Source: Verrucomicrobiia bacterium (GTDB taxonomy: Bacteria > Verrucomicrobiota > Verrucomicrobiia > Limisphaerales > JADLHS01). Taken from it: a DNA stretch of 64,000 nucleotides. This document shows positions 46,671-55,847 of this stretch, piece by piece. The notes under the pieces were generated by a model. It ran no database searches, was not told where the DNA came from, and saw only the letters and a program-made list of their open reading frames with translations. Location: NCBI GenBank assembly GCA_011525685.1, contig WYBW01000120.1, positions 1-64,000 of the forward strand. The letters run 5' to 3'. The stretch's first letter is position 1; each line of letters opens with the position of its first letter. Position numbers and translations under genes: made by a program.

Positions 46671-47054
46671 TCAGGACGTGGCTGCGGCCATGGAAACCGC
46701 CATCGCACGGCGCAGGGCCTCGATGCTCAGGGGTTTGCCGAGCAGGGCGTCGGCAGGTTTGCCCTGGTTTACGAGCTTCTCGAGATAGGCGGTGACCATA
46801 ACCACGGGTTGCTTCGGCGCGAGGTTCTTGATCTGTTGCGCCAGTTCCTCGCCGAGCATGTCCGGCATGAGGTAGTCCATAATGACCAGATCAAATCGCT
46901 CGCCCGTGAACAAGTGCAGGGCTTCATGCCCGCTGCACGCTTCCGTCACCGTGTGCCGATCAATGCTCAGGAAGAGCTTGATGGACTCACGGACTGCCGG
47001 ATCGTCATCCACGAGCAGAATGTGTTTCCCCTTGGCGATGCTTGCTGTGTCCAT
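46671..47054 (-). CDS. Stand-alone CheY-like response-regulator receiver
   Basis: A 127-aa single REC domain; the start at 47054 gives MDTASIAKGKHILLVDDD. It has the acidic pair in HILLVDDD (Asp16, Asp17), phosphoacceptor Asp60 in DLVIMDYLMP, switch Thr88 in VVMVTAY and Lys107 in LLGKP. There is no output domain, so it should act by protein-protein contact after phosphorylation by an unlinked sensor kinase. No neighbour is a two-component partner. It is separated by 186 bp from the aminotransferase gene on the same strand. Confidence 0.93.
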   Translation of the reverse strand: MDTASIAKGKHILLVDDDPAVRESIKLFLSIDRHTVTEACSGHEALHLFTGERFDLVIMDYLMPDMLGEELAQQIKNLAPKQPVVMVTAYLEKLVNQGKPADALLGKPLSIEALRRAMAVSMAAATS

Positions 47055-47723
47055 GGCGAGTGAAAATAGAAGCATTTCCGAGGCCGCAGCTCACGCCCAT
47101 CAGGCCGTGCTACCAGTCAAGTAGCCTATGTGCCAAGTTCTTGAATCTGAGCAGTCGCCGCAGCTCTCCTCCGGCAGAATCCGGCGTGTGCCGGGGAACT
47201 TCCAGCTTCACCTGGGAATGTAGTCTCAAGTTGGTGCAACCATGTTTAAGAGTGGACGCTCCAGACGGTCTCTTGGCCGGATCCATGCAGTTGGTTTTGG
47301 GGAGCGTACGCGTCCCGCGTGCCGCCGCCAGCGTCGCGCCGGCGGCTTCGTGACTTCATATTCCCCGCACCGTTTGGTGCGTGATAAGGCTGAACGAAGT
47401 TTGCGGCGCGACGCCGCAAACCACACGCCGGAGGCGTATACTCCCCGGTTTGAACCGCATCGTTCCGGCTTGGCCGGCCGAATGAACCTCACACCAGCCA
47501 GAGAAGAGTGGAGGTCTTGTAAGTCACAGTTCACTCGGACGTTCATTTCGGGCGGCAGGAGGCCGCCTTCAATGGCAGCCAGGGATGGTTGCCACCACAC
47601 TCCTTGATCAGCGATCCGCGCGCACTCCGTTCGAGGCGCAAGATTGACCTTGTGCGGGACAAGTTCCATTCTCGCACGCGTGTCCGCACCCCACATCCCA
47701 ACTTGCCAGGAAAGGAGACTGCG
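47055..47723. other. Divergent intergenic region with a palindromic repeat
   Basis: About 670 bp between the receiver gene and the DUF4838 gene. Besides the repeat annotated separately I see nothing encoding a supported gene. A strong ribosome-binding site AAAGGAGA sits about 8 bp before the ATG at 47724. Confidence 0.55.
47299..47446. repeat. Palindromic intergenic element with GGGGAG termini
   Basis: The left end GGGGAGCGTACGCGTCC is matched on the other strand by GGGGAGTATACGCCTCC at the right end. The interior has GCGGCGCGACGCCGC and GCCGCCG/CGGCGGC hairpins. The right half resembles 18061-18111 and the insert near 25200. It is about 148 bp, with no coding frame. Confidence 0.7.
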
Positions 47724-50309
47724 ATGACTTCATTGATTCGCGCGGTGGCGATCTGTTGGTTGTTCGTCCTCGCAACTCCGGCGTTTGCGCAGACGCCGGA
47801 TCGTCCATTCGAGCCGTCCGGGCATTACCTGAGAGAGTGGTTGTTATGCGGCCCATTTCCCGCCCTGACGGAGACTGAGCAGGACATTGAGGCCATCCGC
47901 CTGCCGGGAATGTATGCGGACTTCCTTCACGCATTCGGAGGCGAGGCCAACGCAAGGCCTGAGGTTGGACAAGTGATTTTCTTTGCGGGTGGGTCATGTG
48001 AATGGGTGCGCCACGCGTCGCCGGGTGAAGTCATTGATCTCGACGCGGCCATCAGCAGGACGGACCGCGTGGTGGGTTACGCCTACCGCGTGATCGAGTC
48101 GCCGAAACAAGAGGCCTGCATCCTTGCGGTGGGCAGCAACGATGGCGTCCGCGTTTGGCTCAACGGCGAGCTTGTCCTGGACAGCCCCGGCCCGCGCGGC
48201 CTGCAGATGGATCACAACCTCGTGCCGGTGGCGTTGCGCGAGGGACGCAATCACCTGCTCCTGAAGATAGAGGAACGGGGAAACCGTTGGGCGTTCGCCT
48301 GCCGATTGCTGCCCCTCAGCCAGGAGCTCATGGCCGAGCGACTGCGGCTCTTCGAGGTCGTCTCGCGCCAAGATGGCCAGCCGGTCATCCGGGCGCGTCA
48401 TTCGCAAGGGTTGTTGGCCGCGGTGTTGCAGTCCGCGAGGTTCGAGGTCGCTTCCGCGGCGTCGCCGGAGCGGGTGCTGTGGACTTCCGAGTGGAACCAC
48501 CGCGAGGAGCTTCCCATCGGTGTGGATACGGAACGGTTCTCTCAACATGAATTGCGAATCAACGCGGCGCTGGTCGGAGGAGCGACGCAAAAGCTGACCC
48601 TGCCTTTCACCGCTGGCCGACGCGTGGAACACGTCCTTTTTGAGAAGGGCCGGAGTGATTATCGCATCATCGTGGGCGCTGACGCTTCCGAATCCGAGAA
48701 ATGGGCGGCAAGCGAGTTACAGCATTGGCTCAAGGAGGTCGGCGGCACTACGCTGGACATTCAAGCGGATGATGGCCGGCCCACATTTGACAAGGCGATA
48801 GTCATCGGCTGGAATCGCCACTCGGAGAACCAGTTCGGTCCGGACGTCCGGCCGCCCAAAGCCGACGATGAATCATTCACCTACCGGAGCATCGGCCCGA
48901 CCGTCTTCATCTGGGGTGGAAACCAGCGCGGCACGATGTACGGCGTAATGTCCTTCCTCGAACGGGAGATGGGCGTGCGCTTCTACACGTCGAGGGTGAC
49001 GGTGACGCCGCAGAAGGCACGTTACGCCTTCACCTGGCTCAATCACTCCGAAAAGCCCGGCGTCCGCGTCCGCAATGACTTCTACTACGAAGCTTTCGAG
49101 CCGATCTGGGCCGCGCGCAATCGCGTCAACGGTGCCATGGGGTTCCGCCAACAACCCGGCGGGCTGGAGTGCTATTGGTCGGTGCATACCTTCTACCCGC
49201 TGATGCCGCCGGGGGAGTTCTTCAAGGACCATCCGGAATACTACAGCTTGCTGGACGGGAAACGCACTGCCGACCACGCACAACTCTGCCTCGCGAACCC
49301 CGACGTGCTCCGCATCATCACCGAACGCATCAGGCGGAAGATGCGCGAACTCCCCGAGTACCTGATCTACGACGTATCCCAAAACGACTGGAGCAATCCC
49401 TGCCAATGCTCCGGCTGCCAGGCCATTGTGGACCGTGAAGGCAGTCAGTCCGGCCCGGTCATTCAATTCGTGAATCAGGTCGCGGACAGCGTCAAGGGGG
49501 AGTTCCCCGACAAGTTCATTGGCACCCTTGCCTACAGCTACACGCGCAAGCCGCCCCGCACCCTCAAGCCGCGCGAAAACGTCGTTGTCCGTTTTTGCAG
49601 CATCGAATGTTGTTTTGCGCATGACTTCACATCCTGTCCGGAGAACACGTCTTTCGTCGAAGACATGAAGGGCTGGGCGGCCATTGCTCCGCATATTTAC
49701 ATCTGGGATTACGTCGTGAACTTCAGCCATTACGTGATGCCCTATCCAAACTTCCGGGTGCTGCAACCGAACATCCAGTTCTTCCGCGATCACAAAGCCA
49801 TCGGCATCATGGAACAGGCCGCCTACCAGAGCCGCGGCGGCGAATTCGCCGAACTCCGGGCTTACCTTATCGCGAAGTTGTTGTGGAATCCCGAGGCCGA
49901 GGTCGAGCCGATCATCGCCGACTTCATGCACGGTTACTATGGCCGTGCCGGCCAATTTGTGCGGGAGTATTTCGACCTGCTTCACGGCCGCCTGACTCCG
50001 ACGACGCACATCCACCTTGGGTTGCAACACGACGACAAGCTGTTCTCGGACGACTTTGTCCGACAAGCTGAAGTCCTGTTCGACCAGGCCGAAGCCGTCG
50101 CCGACACGGAAGCGATCCGGCAACGCGTCGAGATGGCCCGCCTGCCGATCCTGTATCTCAAGTGCAAACGAAGTCCCGTGATCGCCAAACAGGACGGCAC
50201 CTACGCCCGCTTTTGCCAGATCGTCGAGCGGGAGGGCGTCACGCATTACGCGGAGGCCGGCGAACCGCACAAGCGGGCTTTCCATGCCGCGGTGGAAGCG
50301 GCGAAGTGA
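47724..50309 (+). CDS. Secreted DUF4838 putative glycoside hydrolase
   Basis: An 861-aa exported protein with signal LIRAVAICWLFVLATPAFAQ and SD AAAGGAGA. An N-terminal jelly-roll-like domain (VGSNDGVRVWLNGELV) is followed at about 325-460 by an alpha-glucuronidase-type N-terminal fold (ADASESEKWAASELQHWLKE). The DUF4838 barrel follows, with YGVMSFLEREMGVRFYTS, NDFYYEAFEP and DVSQNDWSNPCQCSGCQ. In this family an Asp/Glu pair in the barrel is thought to be catalytic, but I cannot assign it here. It is convergent with the DUF5696 gene 26 bp away, so the two probably act on the same or related glycans. Confidence 0.88.
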   Translation: MTSLIRAVAICWLFVLATPAFAQTPDRPFEPSGHYLREWLLCGPFPALTETEQDIEAIRLPGMYADFLHAFGGEANARPEVGQVIFFAGGSCEWVRHASPGEVIDLDAAISRTDRVVGYAYRVIESPKQEACILAVGSNDGVRVWLNGELVLDSPGPRGLQMDHNLVPVALREGRNHLLLKIEERGNRWAFACRLLPLSQELMAERLRLFEVVSRQDGQPVIRARHSQGLLAAVLQSARFEVASAASPERVLWTSEWNHREELPIGVDTERFSQHELRINAALVGGATQKLTLPFTAGRRVEHVLFEKGRSDYRIIVGADASESEKWAASELQHWLKEVGGTTLDIQADDGRPTFDKAIVIGWNRHSENQFGPDVRPPKADDESFTYRSIGPTVFIWGGNQRGTMYGVMSFLEREMGVRFYTSRVTVTPQKARYAFTWLNHSEKPGVRVRNDFYYEAFEPIWAARNRVNGAMGFRQQPGGLECYWSVHTFYPLMPPGEFFKDHPEYYSLLDGKRTADHAQLCLANPDVLRIITERIRRKMRELPEYLIYDVSQNDWSNPCQCSGCQAIVDREGSQSGPVIQFVNQVADSVKGEFPDKFIGTLAYSYTRKPPRTLKPRENVVVRFCSIECCFAHDFTSCPENTSFVEDMKGWAAIAPHIYIWDYVVNFSHYVMPYPNFRVLQPNIQFFRDHKAIGIMEQAAYQSRGGEFAELRAYLIAKLLWNPEAEVEPIIADFMHGYYGRAGQFVREYFDLLHGRLTPTTHIHLGLQHDDKLFSDDFVRQAEVLFDQAEAVADTEAIRQRVEMARLPILYLKCKRSPVIAKQDGTYARFCQIVEREGVTHYAEAGEPHKRAFHAAVEAAK

Positions 50310-50335
50310 GCAGACGCCAGAACAGGAAGGGTGCG

Positions 50336-53026
50336 TCAGTTTGTCTGTTCCCGCGACACGATGCGGACGGTGCGGTCTAGTTTCACCCGCGGATCGCCGA
50401 ACCCATGAAACACCCGCACCTGTTTCGATCGCGTCAGCGAGCGGCCATCCAGGCTGCGCAACGTGAACAAGGGCGCGGCTTCGTAATTGAGGCCGTTCCA
50501 ACTCAGGGCATGGAAGGCGGCGAAGACCGGTGACTCCACCACGAATCCGTTGGGAGGCAACAGCACCTCTCCAAATGACTTCGAGCGATGGCGATAAGCC
50601 GTCGAGCCGAGGTTCACGACCACTTCCGTGGCGTTTGCGCCCTGACCGAACACCGAGCGGCGCACGCGGCGATCGGCGGTGAGAAACTGGTATTCGCTCA
50701 TCGGCACGCGCGAGGTCAGCTCATTGAGTGGCGACAGGATTTCGTGGGTATTCTTCACGAATCGGTCCAGGGGATGCATGCCCTCGGCCCAACCGCCGTC
50801 GGCACGGGTAAAAACACCGCTGTCGCCCGCACTTGCTGGCGCATCCAGTGAGAGAGTCTCGAATCCGATCTTCCCTTCGTTCACCACCAGTTTGCCGGCG
50901 AAGACCGTGCGCTCGCTGTCCTGACGCACTCCGAGCAGAGCGCGTTGACCACCCGCCGGCTGAAACAGACCGAGCCGGACATGGAATGTACCGCTCAAAC
51001 CTTCCGGCACCCTGACCGTGAATGGCCCGTGGCGCGTTTCGCCCGGCAACCACTTTGAGGTTGGTTCGGGCGGCGCGTAATCATTTTGGAATTTGATGTT
51101 GCCGGAAGCATCGCAGAAGTGAACGAACACGCGCCAGTCTTCCGCGGGCGACTTTTCCACCTTCCAGTTGTAACTGATCCTAAACTCACGCGGGCCGGTC
51201 TGTTGAAAGGTGGCGACAGAGGGTCTCAAGGCCAGCGGCGCGTTCTCGCCTGCGTGCTCCCTCCAGTAGAGGCCCGGCGGAATGTTGTGGTAATGCAACG
51301 GTCTTCCGAGACTGACGTGATGCAGCACATACTCCGCGGCTTGGGCGGGGTCGTAGCCGTATTTGCCGTAGAGCTGGAGGCACTCGCGATAGACCAGCTC
51401 GAAGAGCGGCACAGGGGTTGCCCCCAGTTGCTTGAGCAAGTCTTTGTTGTGATAATAGGTGCCGCTCACACCGGTGAGACCCTCGAAGAAATCGGCTTGA
51501 GGCACGGCCCATTCCCGTCCACATTCGCTGCCGAAACTACCGAACACGTCACGGGCGTAATCGCTCAATGCCTGCTTCCACCGCAGATCGTCGGCGCGGG
51601 TCATTGGGTGGTTGGGGTCGAAGCACTCGTAAAGTCCGGCCGCGTAGGTGGTGTCAATGAAGTAGGAGTCGGCACCCGAGAGCCGCTTCACCGCGATCAG
51701 ATTCTGCGGACGTTGCGCCAGTTCGAGGGCCTTTTGCGCGCAGGTGATGTAGGCCACGCCGCCGGCCCAGTGACCGCCCTTGGTCAGGCTGCCGTCCGGG
51801 TTCTTGTTGATGTAATCCTCGCTCCAGGATGGCGCATCCCGGTAAATGTCCTGATAATTGTCGTGGAGGCTCAGAACATAACCCAATTCGCGGATGCGCT
51901 GACAGGCCTTGCTGAAGGCGGAATCGCCTCCGCACTCCGGCGCCGTGGGCAGGATGTCCGGATGCTGGTTGTCGTAACCGCGGTGAATCCAGCCGCCCAG
52001 GATGAACAGAACCTTGTCCAGCTTCAGATCGTGCTTGAGATGCTCGGCCACTTGCGCCGCCTGGTCGAAAGTCCAGTTGACCTTGACCGATTTCTCAACC
52101 GAGCTGTCTTCGTTCATGCTGCGCGAAAGCATGCTCCAGAGCTTGTAATTGGACGCACCGAAATACTTCGCGCGATTTGGATGGCCCTTGAGCTTCTCGT
52201 CCCACGTCACCAGCAAGCCCTTCTCGCGGGCGACCTCGCGATAAGCCTTCGCGATGTCCACGTAACCGCCCTTGCCCAGCAAATGAACCTGAAAGCTCTT
52301 CGCCGACTGGCGGAGTCCCAGCGAAACCGACAACACCTGCTGCGCGTTGGGAGAGGCGATGTTCGTCACGGAACTACGGACCTCGGCCGCCACGTAGGGG
52401 TCAGTCCAAGTGGCAAGCGCCGCCGCACCCCGCTTGACCACTCCCAGCATCGTCATGTGGCAACCCTCGTAACTGTAGGTGTCGAAGCGATGGTTGAAGT
52501 TGAGGCCGCTGTCCGCCGGGATCAACAATCCCTCGCGCACGGGAACAACCACATATCCCTGCTCCGCTTCCGTGGTCCACAGCGCGTCCTCCAGCAAGCG
52601 AACGCTTTCGACGGCCAGCAGTGGATCAGCCTCCAAGGCAAAGTCCAGCGCGCGGCCTCCCGGGAGTGGGCGCACGGTGACGCGCAATTTCAATTCCCGC
52701 CGGTCCACCAGGGGCGCAAACACAGCCACCAGACCGGCTCTCGTCCTTTCGACCTGACACCGCTCGAGATTCACGCGCCGACGACGGCCGTTTTCAATCA
52801 AGGTCACCTCCCCGAACCGAGGCGCATACGGATTCGACTGCCAGATCACTCCCGCCTCCTTGTCCGTGAGTTCGTAGCTCCCGGTGTCCGGAAACAGTGC
52901 AAAGCGAAGCTTGCGGGTCTCGATGGATTGTGAAGGTTCGGCATGGGCGGAAGCGGCGATTAGCAGAACGACCATCACCAGTGAAACGCACCCGTGCCGA
53001 AGAACCCAAGGGCTTGTCTTGTTCAT
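50336..53026 (-). CDS. Secreted DUF5696 putative glycosidase
   Basis: An 896-aa exported protein; the start at 53026 gives MNKTSPWVLRHGCVSLVMVV and a signal ending AHAE. The N-terminal 280 residues form a beta-sandwich. The centre has a TIM-barrel-like region with ILGGWIHRGYDNQHPDILP, LSLHDNYQDIYRDAPSW, GADSYFIDTTYAAGLYECFDP and a conserved acidic GSECGREWAVPQADFFEG. That pattern is seen in DUF5696 and in large alpha-galactosidase/hexosaminidase-like families. The C-terminal part is beta-rich. Function is inferred from fold. It is convergent with DUF4838. Confidence 0.82.
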   Translation of the reverse strand: MNKTSPWVLRHGCVSLVMVVLLIAASAHAEPSQSIETRKLRFALFPDTGSYELTDKEAGVIWQSNPYAPRFGEVTLIENGRRRRVNLERCQVERTRAGLVAVFAPLVDRRELKLRVTVRPLPGGRALDFALEADPLLAVESVRLLEDALWTTEAEQGYVVVPVREGLLIPADSGLNFNHRFDTYSYEGCHMTMLGVVKRGAAALATWTDPYVAAEVRSSVTNIASPNAQQVLSVSLGLRQSAKSFQVHLLGKGGYVDIAKAYREVAREKGLLVTWDEKLKGHPNRAKYFGASNYKLWSMLSRSMNEDSSVEKSVKVNWTFDQAAQVAEHLKHDLKLDKVLFILGGWIHRGYDNQHPDILPTAPECGGDSAFSKACQRIRELGYVLSLHDNYQDIYRDAPSWSEDYINKNPDGSLTKGGHWAGGVAYITCAQKALELAQRPQNLIAVKRLSGADSYFIDTTYAAGLYECFDPNHPMTRADDLRWKQALSDYARDVFGSFGSECGREWAVPQADFFEGLTGVSGTYYHNKDLLKQLGATPVPLFELVYRECLQLYGKYGYDPAQAAEYVLHHVSLGRPLHYHNIPPGLYWREHAGENAPLALRPSVATFQQTGPREFRISYNWKVEKSPAEDWRVFVHFCDASGNIKFQNDYAPPEPTSKWLPGETRHGPFTVRVPEGLSGTFHVRLGLFQPAGGQRALLGVRQDSERTVFAGKLVVNEGKIGFETLSLDAPASAGDSGVFTRADGGWAEGMHPLDRFVKNTHEILSPLNELTSRVPMSEYQFLTADRRVRRSVFGQGANATEVVVNLGSTAYRHRSKSFGEVLLPPNGFVVESPVFAAFHALSWNGLNYEAAPLFTLRSLDGRSLTRSKQVRVFHGFGDPRVKLDRTVRIVSREQTN

Positions 53027-53550
53027 GAAACCTCGCGCATCGGCATCATGACGCAGTCGTCGCAGCTTTGCCAACTGCAAATCAGAACTGTGGAGAGTTG
53101 ACTCGTGTTTAATCCCATGAGCTCGGTGAGTTGGCGCGTGACGGCAAGGAGCCAACCTCTACCTCACCTGGTCAAGGATGGGGAGACAGTTGACCGGCGC
53201 GCCCGCAACCGCCACGGATTGCGACGGCGCGGGCCACCGGCCGCAAACCATCGCTCAACCGGTGGGAGTTGGGCGAGTGGCAATTCCTGCCTGCGTCTCG
53301 ATCGCCGGGCGCGCAGCGGCAGCTTGAGCTGAGTGGCCTTTGAACTCACGTTTACCATGCCGTAAGTTCGCTCGAATTTTGAAAGTGTGCCACTCCTGCC
53401 AGCGAAGTTGTTTTGTTGAACAAGTTCGCCGCCGAACCTCTTCGTCTGTCACTGCCAACAAATCACAGCACGACTTCCCATTGGAGTGCCGCTGCCGGGG
53501 AAACCCTCGAGGCAGTTCGCGGGCGCTGGCGAAGCTTGCCGTTTCCAGGC
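53027..53550. other. Intergenic region, no gene seen
   Basis: About 520 bp between the DUF5696 and GNAT genes, both on the reverse strand. The short frames in it show no recognisable motifs, and I see no repeat or terminator consensus. Confidence 0.5.
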
Positions 53551-54180
53551 TCAACCCTTGAGCCGTTTCCCCATGTAAATACATCCGTCCTTGCCCTCGC
53601 CCACGCGGAGCAGGTCCTTGAAACCGAGCTTGAGATAAAATCCGTACGCCGCCGTATTCATCATGCTCACCCCCAGATGCGCGCCGGGTGAACCATCTTG
53701 ACGGAGTTTGTCCATGACCATTTCCATCATGCGCCGGCCAAAGCCACGTCCCTGCGCCCGTTCCAACAGATCAATGTGCAGATGTGATGGATATTCCGCG
53801 TAAGGCTCGGGCATGGTGTAATCGGGATGGTGGTACCACGAATACACCATTTGCACGCGCGTCCATTGGCCGGGATCACCCTGCGGCATGGGAAATTGTG
53901 CGCACAGCTTGGGCCGCCACTCCTTTTCATAACGATCGTAGAACCTCTTCGAGTCCAAAGCTCCAAAGGCATAACCGCAGATGCCTTCCATGTCCTCGAG
54001 GATCAAGGCGTAATCCGGCTCAAAAACCAGATACGGACCGACGAAAATCCGGCCCAATGCGTCCGGATCCTCGCGGTAAAACGGCTCGCCGTCTTTACCG
54101 AAGTCGCCGGTCTTGAGGCAGACGTGGTAGGCGCCGGCTTGATCTTCCGGCCGGGCGGGGCGGATGGTGAAATCGTTCAT
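53551..54180 (-). CDS. GNAT-family acetyltransferase resembling the C-terminal domain of animal O-GlcNAcase
   Basis: A 209-aa protein. Its N-terminal strand FTIRPARPEDQAGAYHVC, the EDMEGICGYAFGALD segment and the closing FYLKLGF and GKRLKG recall the HAT-like domain of human OGA (compare IRP..., EDEDGICGYALGT, EFYSKLG). Unlike the degenerate animal domain, the acetyl-CoA loop R-A-Q-G-R-G-F-G (141-148) is intact, so acetyltransferase activity is likely. Its ATG overlaps the stop of the upstream GH84 gene (ATGA), so the two are translationally coupled. A glucosamine-type acceptor is plausible. Confidence 0.85.
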   Translation of the reverse strand: MNDFTIRPARPEDQAGAYHVCLKTGDFGKDGEPFYREDPDALGRIFVGPYLVFEPDYALILEDMEGICGYAFGALDSKRFYDRYEKEWRPKLCAQFPMPQGDPGQWTRVQMVYSWYHHPDYTMPEPYAEYPSHLHIDLLERAQGRGFGRRMMEMVMDKLRQDGSPGAHLGVSMMNTAAYGFYLKLGFKDLLRVGEGKDGCIYMGKRLKG

Positions 54181-55577
54181 GTGGTTGAATCGGAATGTTT
54201 ACCGGCTCGATCGCGATCCCGGCTCGGTGTGAGGGTGCCGTCCGGCTGCAAGACGAGCAATCGCTGCAACCGCGCCACCAACCCGCCGCGATACGTGCCG
54301 GGCAGATGGAAGTCCGAGCCGAACGCAGAATCCTTTTGCCCACCCTTGGACTTGAACTCAACGTATTTCTCAAGCAGGTCCAGCTCTTCGCGCAGTTCCC
54401 ACACCCGGCGGCTCAACGCGTAGAAGAGGGGGCGATGCTGAAGCTCGGTCATCCGCGCGCAGAACTCGCGCAGCCTCGCCGCGCGTTCCCGGAAAGCGGC
54501 GGTCAAACTGGAATCCACTGTTTCATTGCCACCGATAATCAGTCGCCTGGCCATTTGAAACAGCGCCTCGGCTTCCGGGCCTTCCTCGTAAGGCAGGTAG
54601 TAACTGTCACCGAACAAGACCAAATCCTCCAGCGTGACCGGCTGGCCGACCGTGGCGAAACGCGGCAGCCATTCCCGCATGGCTGAAAGGTGGGACTGTC
54701 TGGCATCCCAGGTCGCTTCGCAGCGCACAAACTCGGCCAGCGTGCGGAGCGGGACGTAGTTCAATGCGAACTCGCAGTTCGGGTTGCTCAACAAACCAGC
54801 CACCTCGCCGCGCAGTTCCAGTGGGCGACCCGCATAAGGGCCGCAGTAGAATCGCCGCCCATCGTAATCATTGGCGTGGAGGTTGTCCCAGATGAGCGGC
54901 TTGCGGCGGAGCAGCTTTCGCAGATCACGGACGTGTTCGACCGGAATCTCGCGCGAAATGATTTCCGGCCCGGTCCAGAACACGTCAATCTCCGGCAAGA
55001 GTTCGCGGCCCACGGTGGCCAGGTAACCTTCCCCGCCATACTTGCGTTCCGCCATGCGTCCGCAATAAGGCGTGGGACAGAAGAGAAAGCGCGCCCGCGG
55101 ACTACGCTCGCGCACCCACTTGAACAGTGTGTTGGTGACATGACACTGCGCCGAAGCAAACGAATCCCAGCGCTTCAAATCCTCGTCCGCCATCCGATCG
55201 GGAATGTCGTCGAACAGCAGGGCAAAATTCTGGCAACCCATGGCGAGCATCTGCTGCAGCCGCTTCTTGAGATGCTCCAGTTCAGCCTCATGGCTGTAAC
55301 GGATGTCCAATCCCGGACTCAGCGCGTAGATGAATCGAAGGTCGCGCAACCGGCAGGTGCGGATCAATTCGGCGAGCGGTTCTGCTTCAGCGGTTGAATA
55401 CAATTCGCGCCAGATGGCACGATGCTTCAGGTCGTCCTTCGGTGCGTAAAGATAGGTGTTCAATCCCCATGCGGCCATCTGCTCGAACAACTCGAATCGC
55501 TCGGCCTGAGACCAGGGCGGGCCGTAGAATCCTTCGATTACACCGGTCAGGAAATCCGTTGTTGCTTGGGTTGACAT
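54177..55577 (-). CDS. GH84 beta-N-acetylglucosaminidase (O-GlcNAcase-like), cytoplasmic
   Basis: A 466-aa GH84 enzyme without a signal peptide; the ATG at 55577 is chosen because the frame upstream has no homology. GVIEGFYGPPWS opens the barrel, and Lys47 in NTYLYAPKDDLKHR is a substrate contact. The catalytic pair Asp123-Asp124 is in ALLFDDIPD, Tyr171 in CPTPYCG, Asn232 and Asp237 in DNLHANDYD, and NPNCEF lies at 265-270. All are conserved with human OGA. It removes GlcNAc in beta linkage, by substrate-assisted catalysis in this family. A short stalk-like helix (VWELREELDLLEKYVEF) ends the protein. Confidence 0.95.
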   Translation of the reverse strand: MSTQATTDFLTGVIEGFYGPPWSQAERFELFEQMAAWGLNTYLYAPKDDLKHRAIWRELYSTAEAEPLAELIRTCRLRDLRFIYALSPGLDIRYSHEAELEHLKKRLQQMLAMGCQNFALLFDDIPDRMADEDLKRWDSFASAQCHVTNTLFKWVRERSPRARFLFCPTPYCGRMAERKYGGEGYLATVGRELLPEIDVFWTGPEIISREIPVEHVRDLRKLLRRKPLIWDNLHANDYDGRRFYCGPYAGRPLELRGEVAGLLSNPNCEFALNYVPLRTLAEFVRCEATWDARQSHLSAMREWLPRFATVGQPVTLEDLVLFGDSYYLPYEEGPEAEALFQMARRLIIGGNETVDSSLTAAFRERAARLREFCARMTELQHRPLFYALSRRVWELREELDLLEKYVEFKSKGGQKDSAFGSDFHLPGTYRGGLVARLQRLLVLQPDGTLTPSRDRDRAGKHSDSTT

Positions 55578-55690
55578 CAGCGTTCGGTTTAACGGATGCA
55601 GGCTAAACGGCAACGCGAAGCGATGGCAAGGATGCGCATCGCCGGCTGGTAGCGCCGGCCACCTCACAAGGCCGGGCTGGACGCCGGAGG

Positions 55691-55708
55691 GGCGGCTGGC
55701 CAGCCGCC
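55691..55708. repeat. Perfect 18-bp palindrome
   Basis: GGCGGCTGG followed by its exact reverse complement CCAGCCGCC. It lies between the divergent GH84 gene and the amidohydrolase operon, 140 bp upstream of the ATG at 55848. It could be an operator or part of a repeat. Confidence 0.4.
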
Positions 55709-55847
55709 TTTCCAGCGTACCCGCGCATTCGCGAAAAGACTCAGTCGCGGCGGGCCTCGCCCCAGACCAGTCAATCCGATTGACCCAGCCGGTGCGGCCC
55801 GGCAGTCTCCGAACCGAGATGTGCCACCCAGAATCAAAAACGCCGTG

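Noticed and set aside
48873-50501. Long reverse ORF opposite DUF4838
   Set aside because: Shadow frame without recognisable motifs; the forward frame has a signal peptide and a good ribosome-binding site.
51086-52933. A 615-codon forward ORF opposite the DUF5696 gene
   Set aside because: It is an antisense shadow in GC-rich DNA; the reverse frame has a signal peptide and family motifs and the forward one has none.
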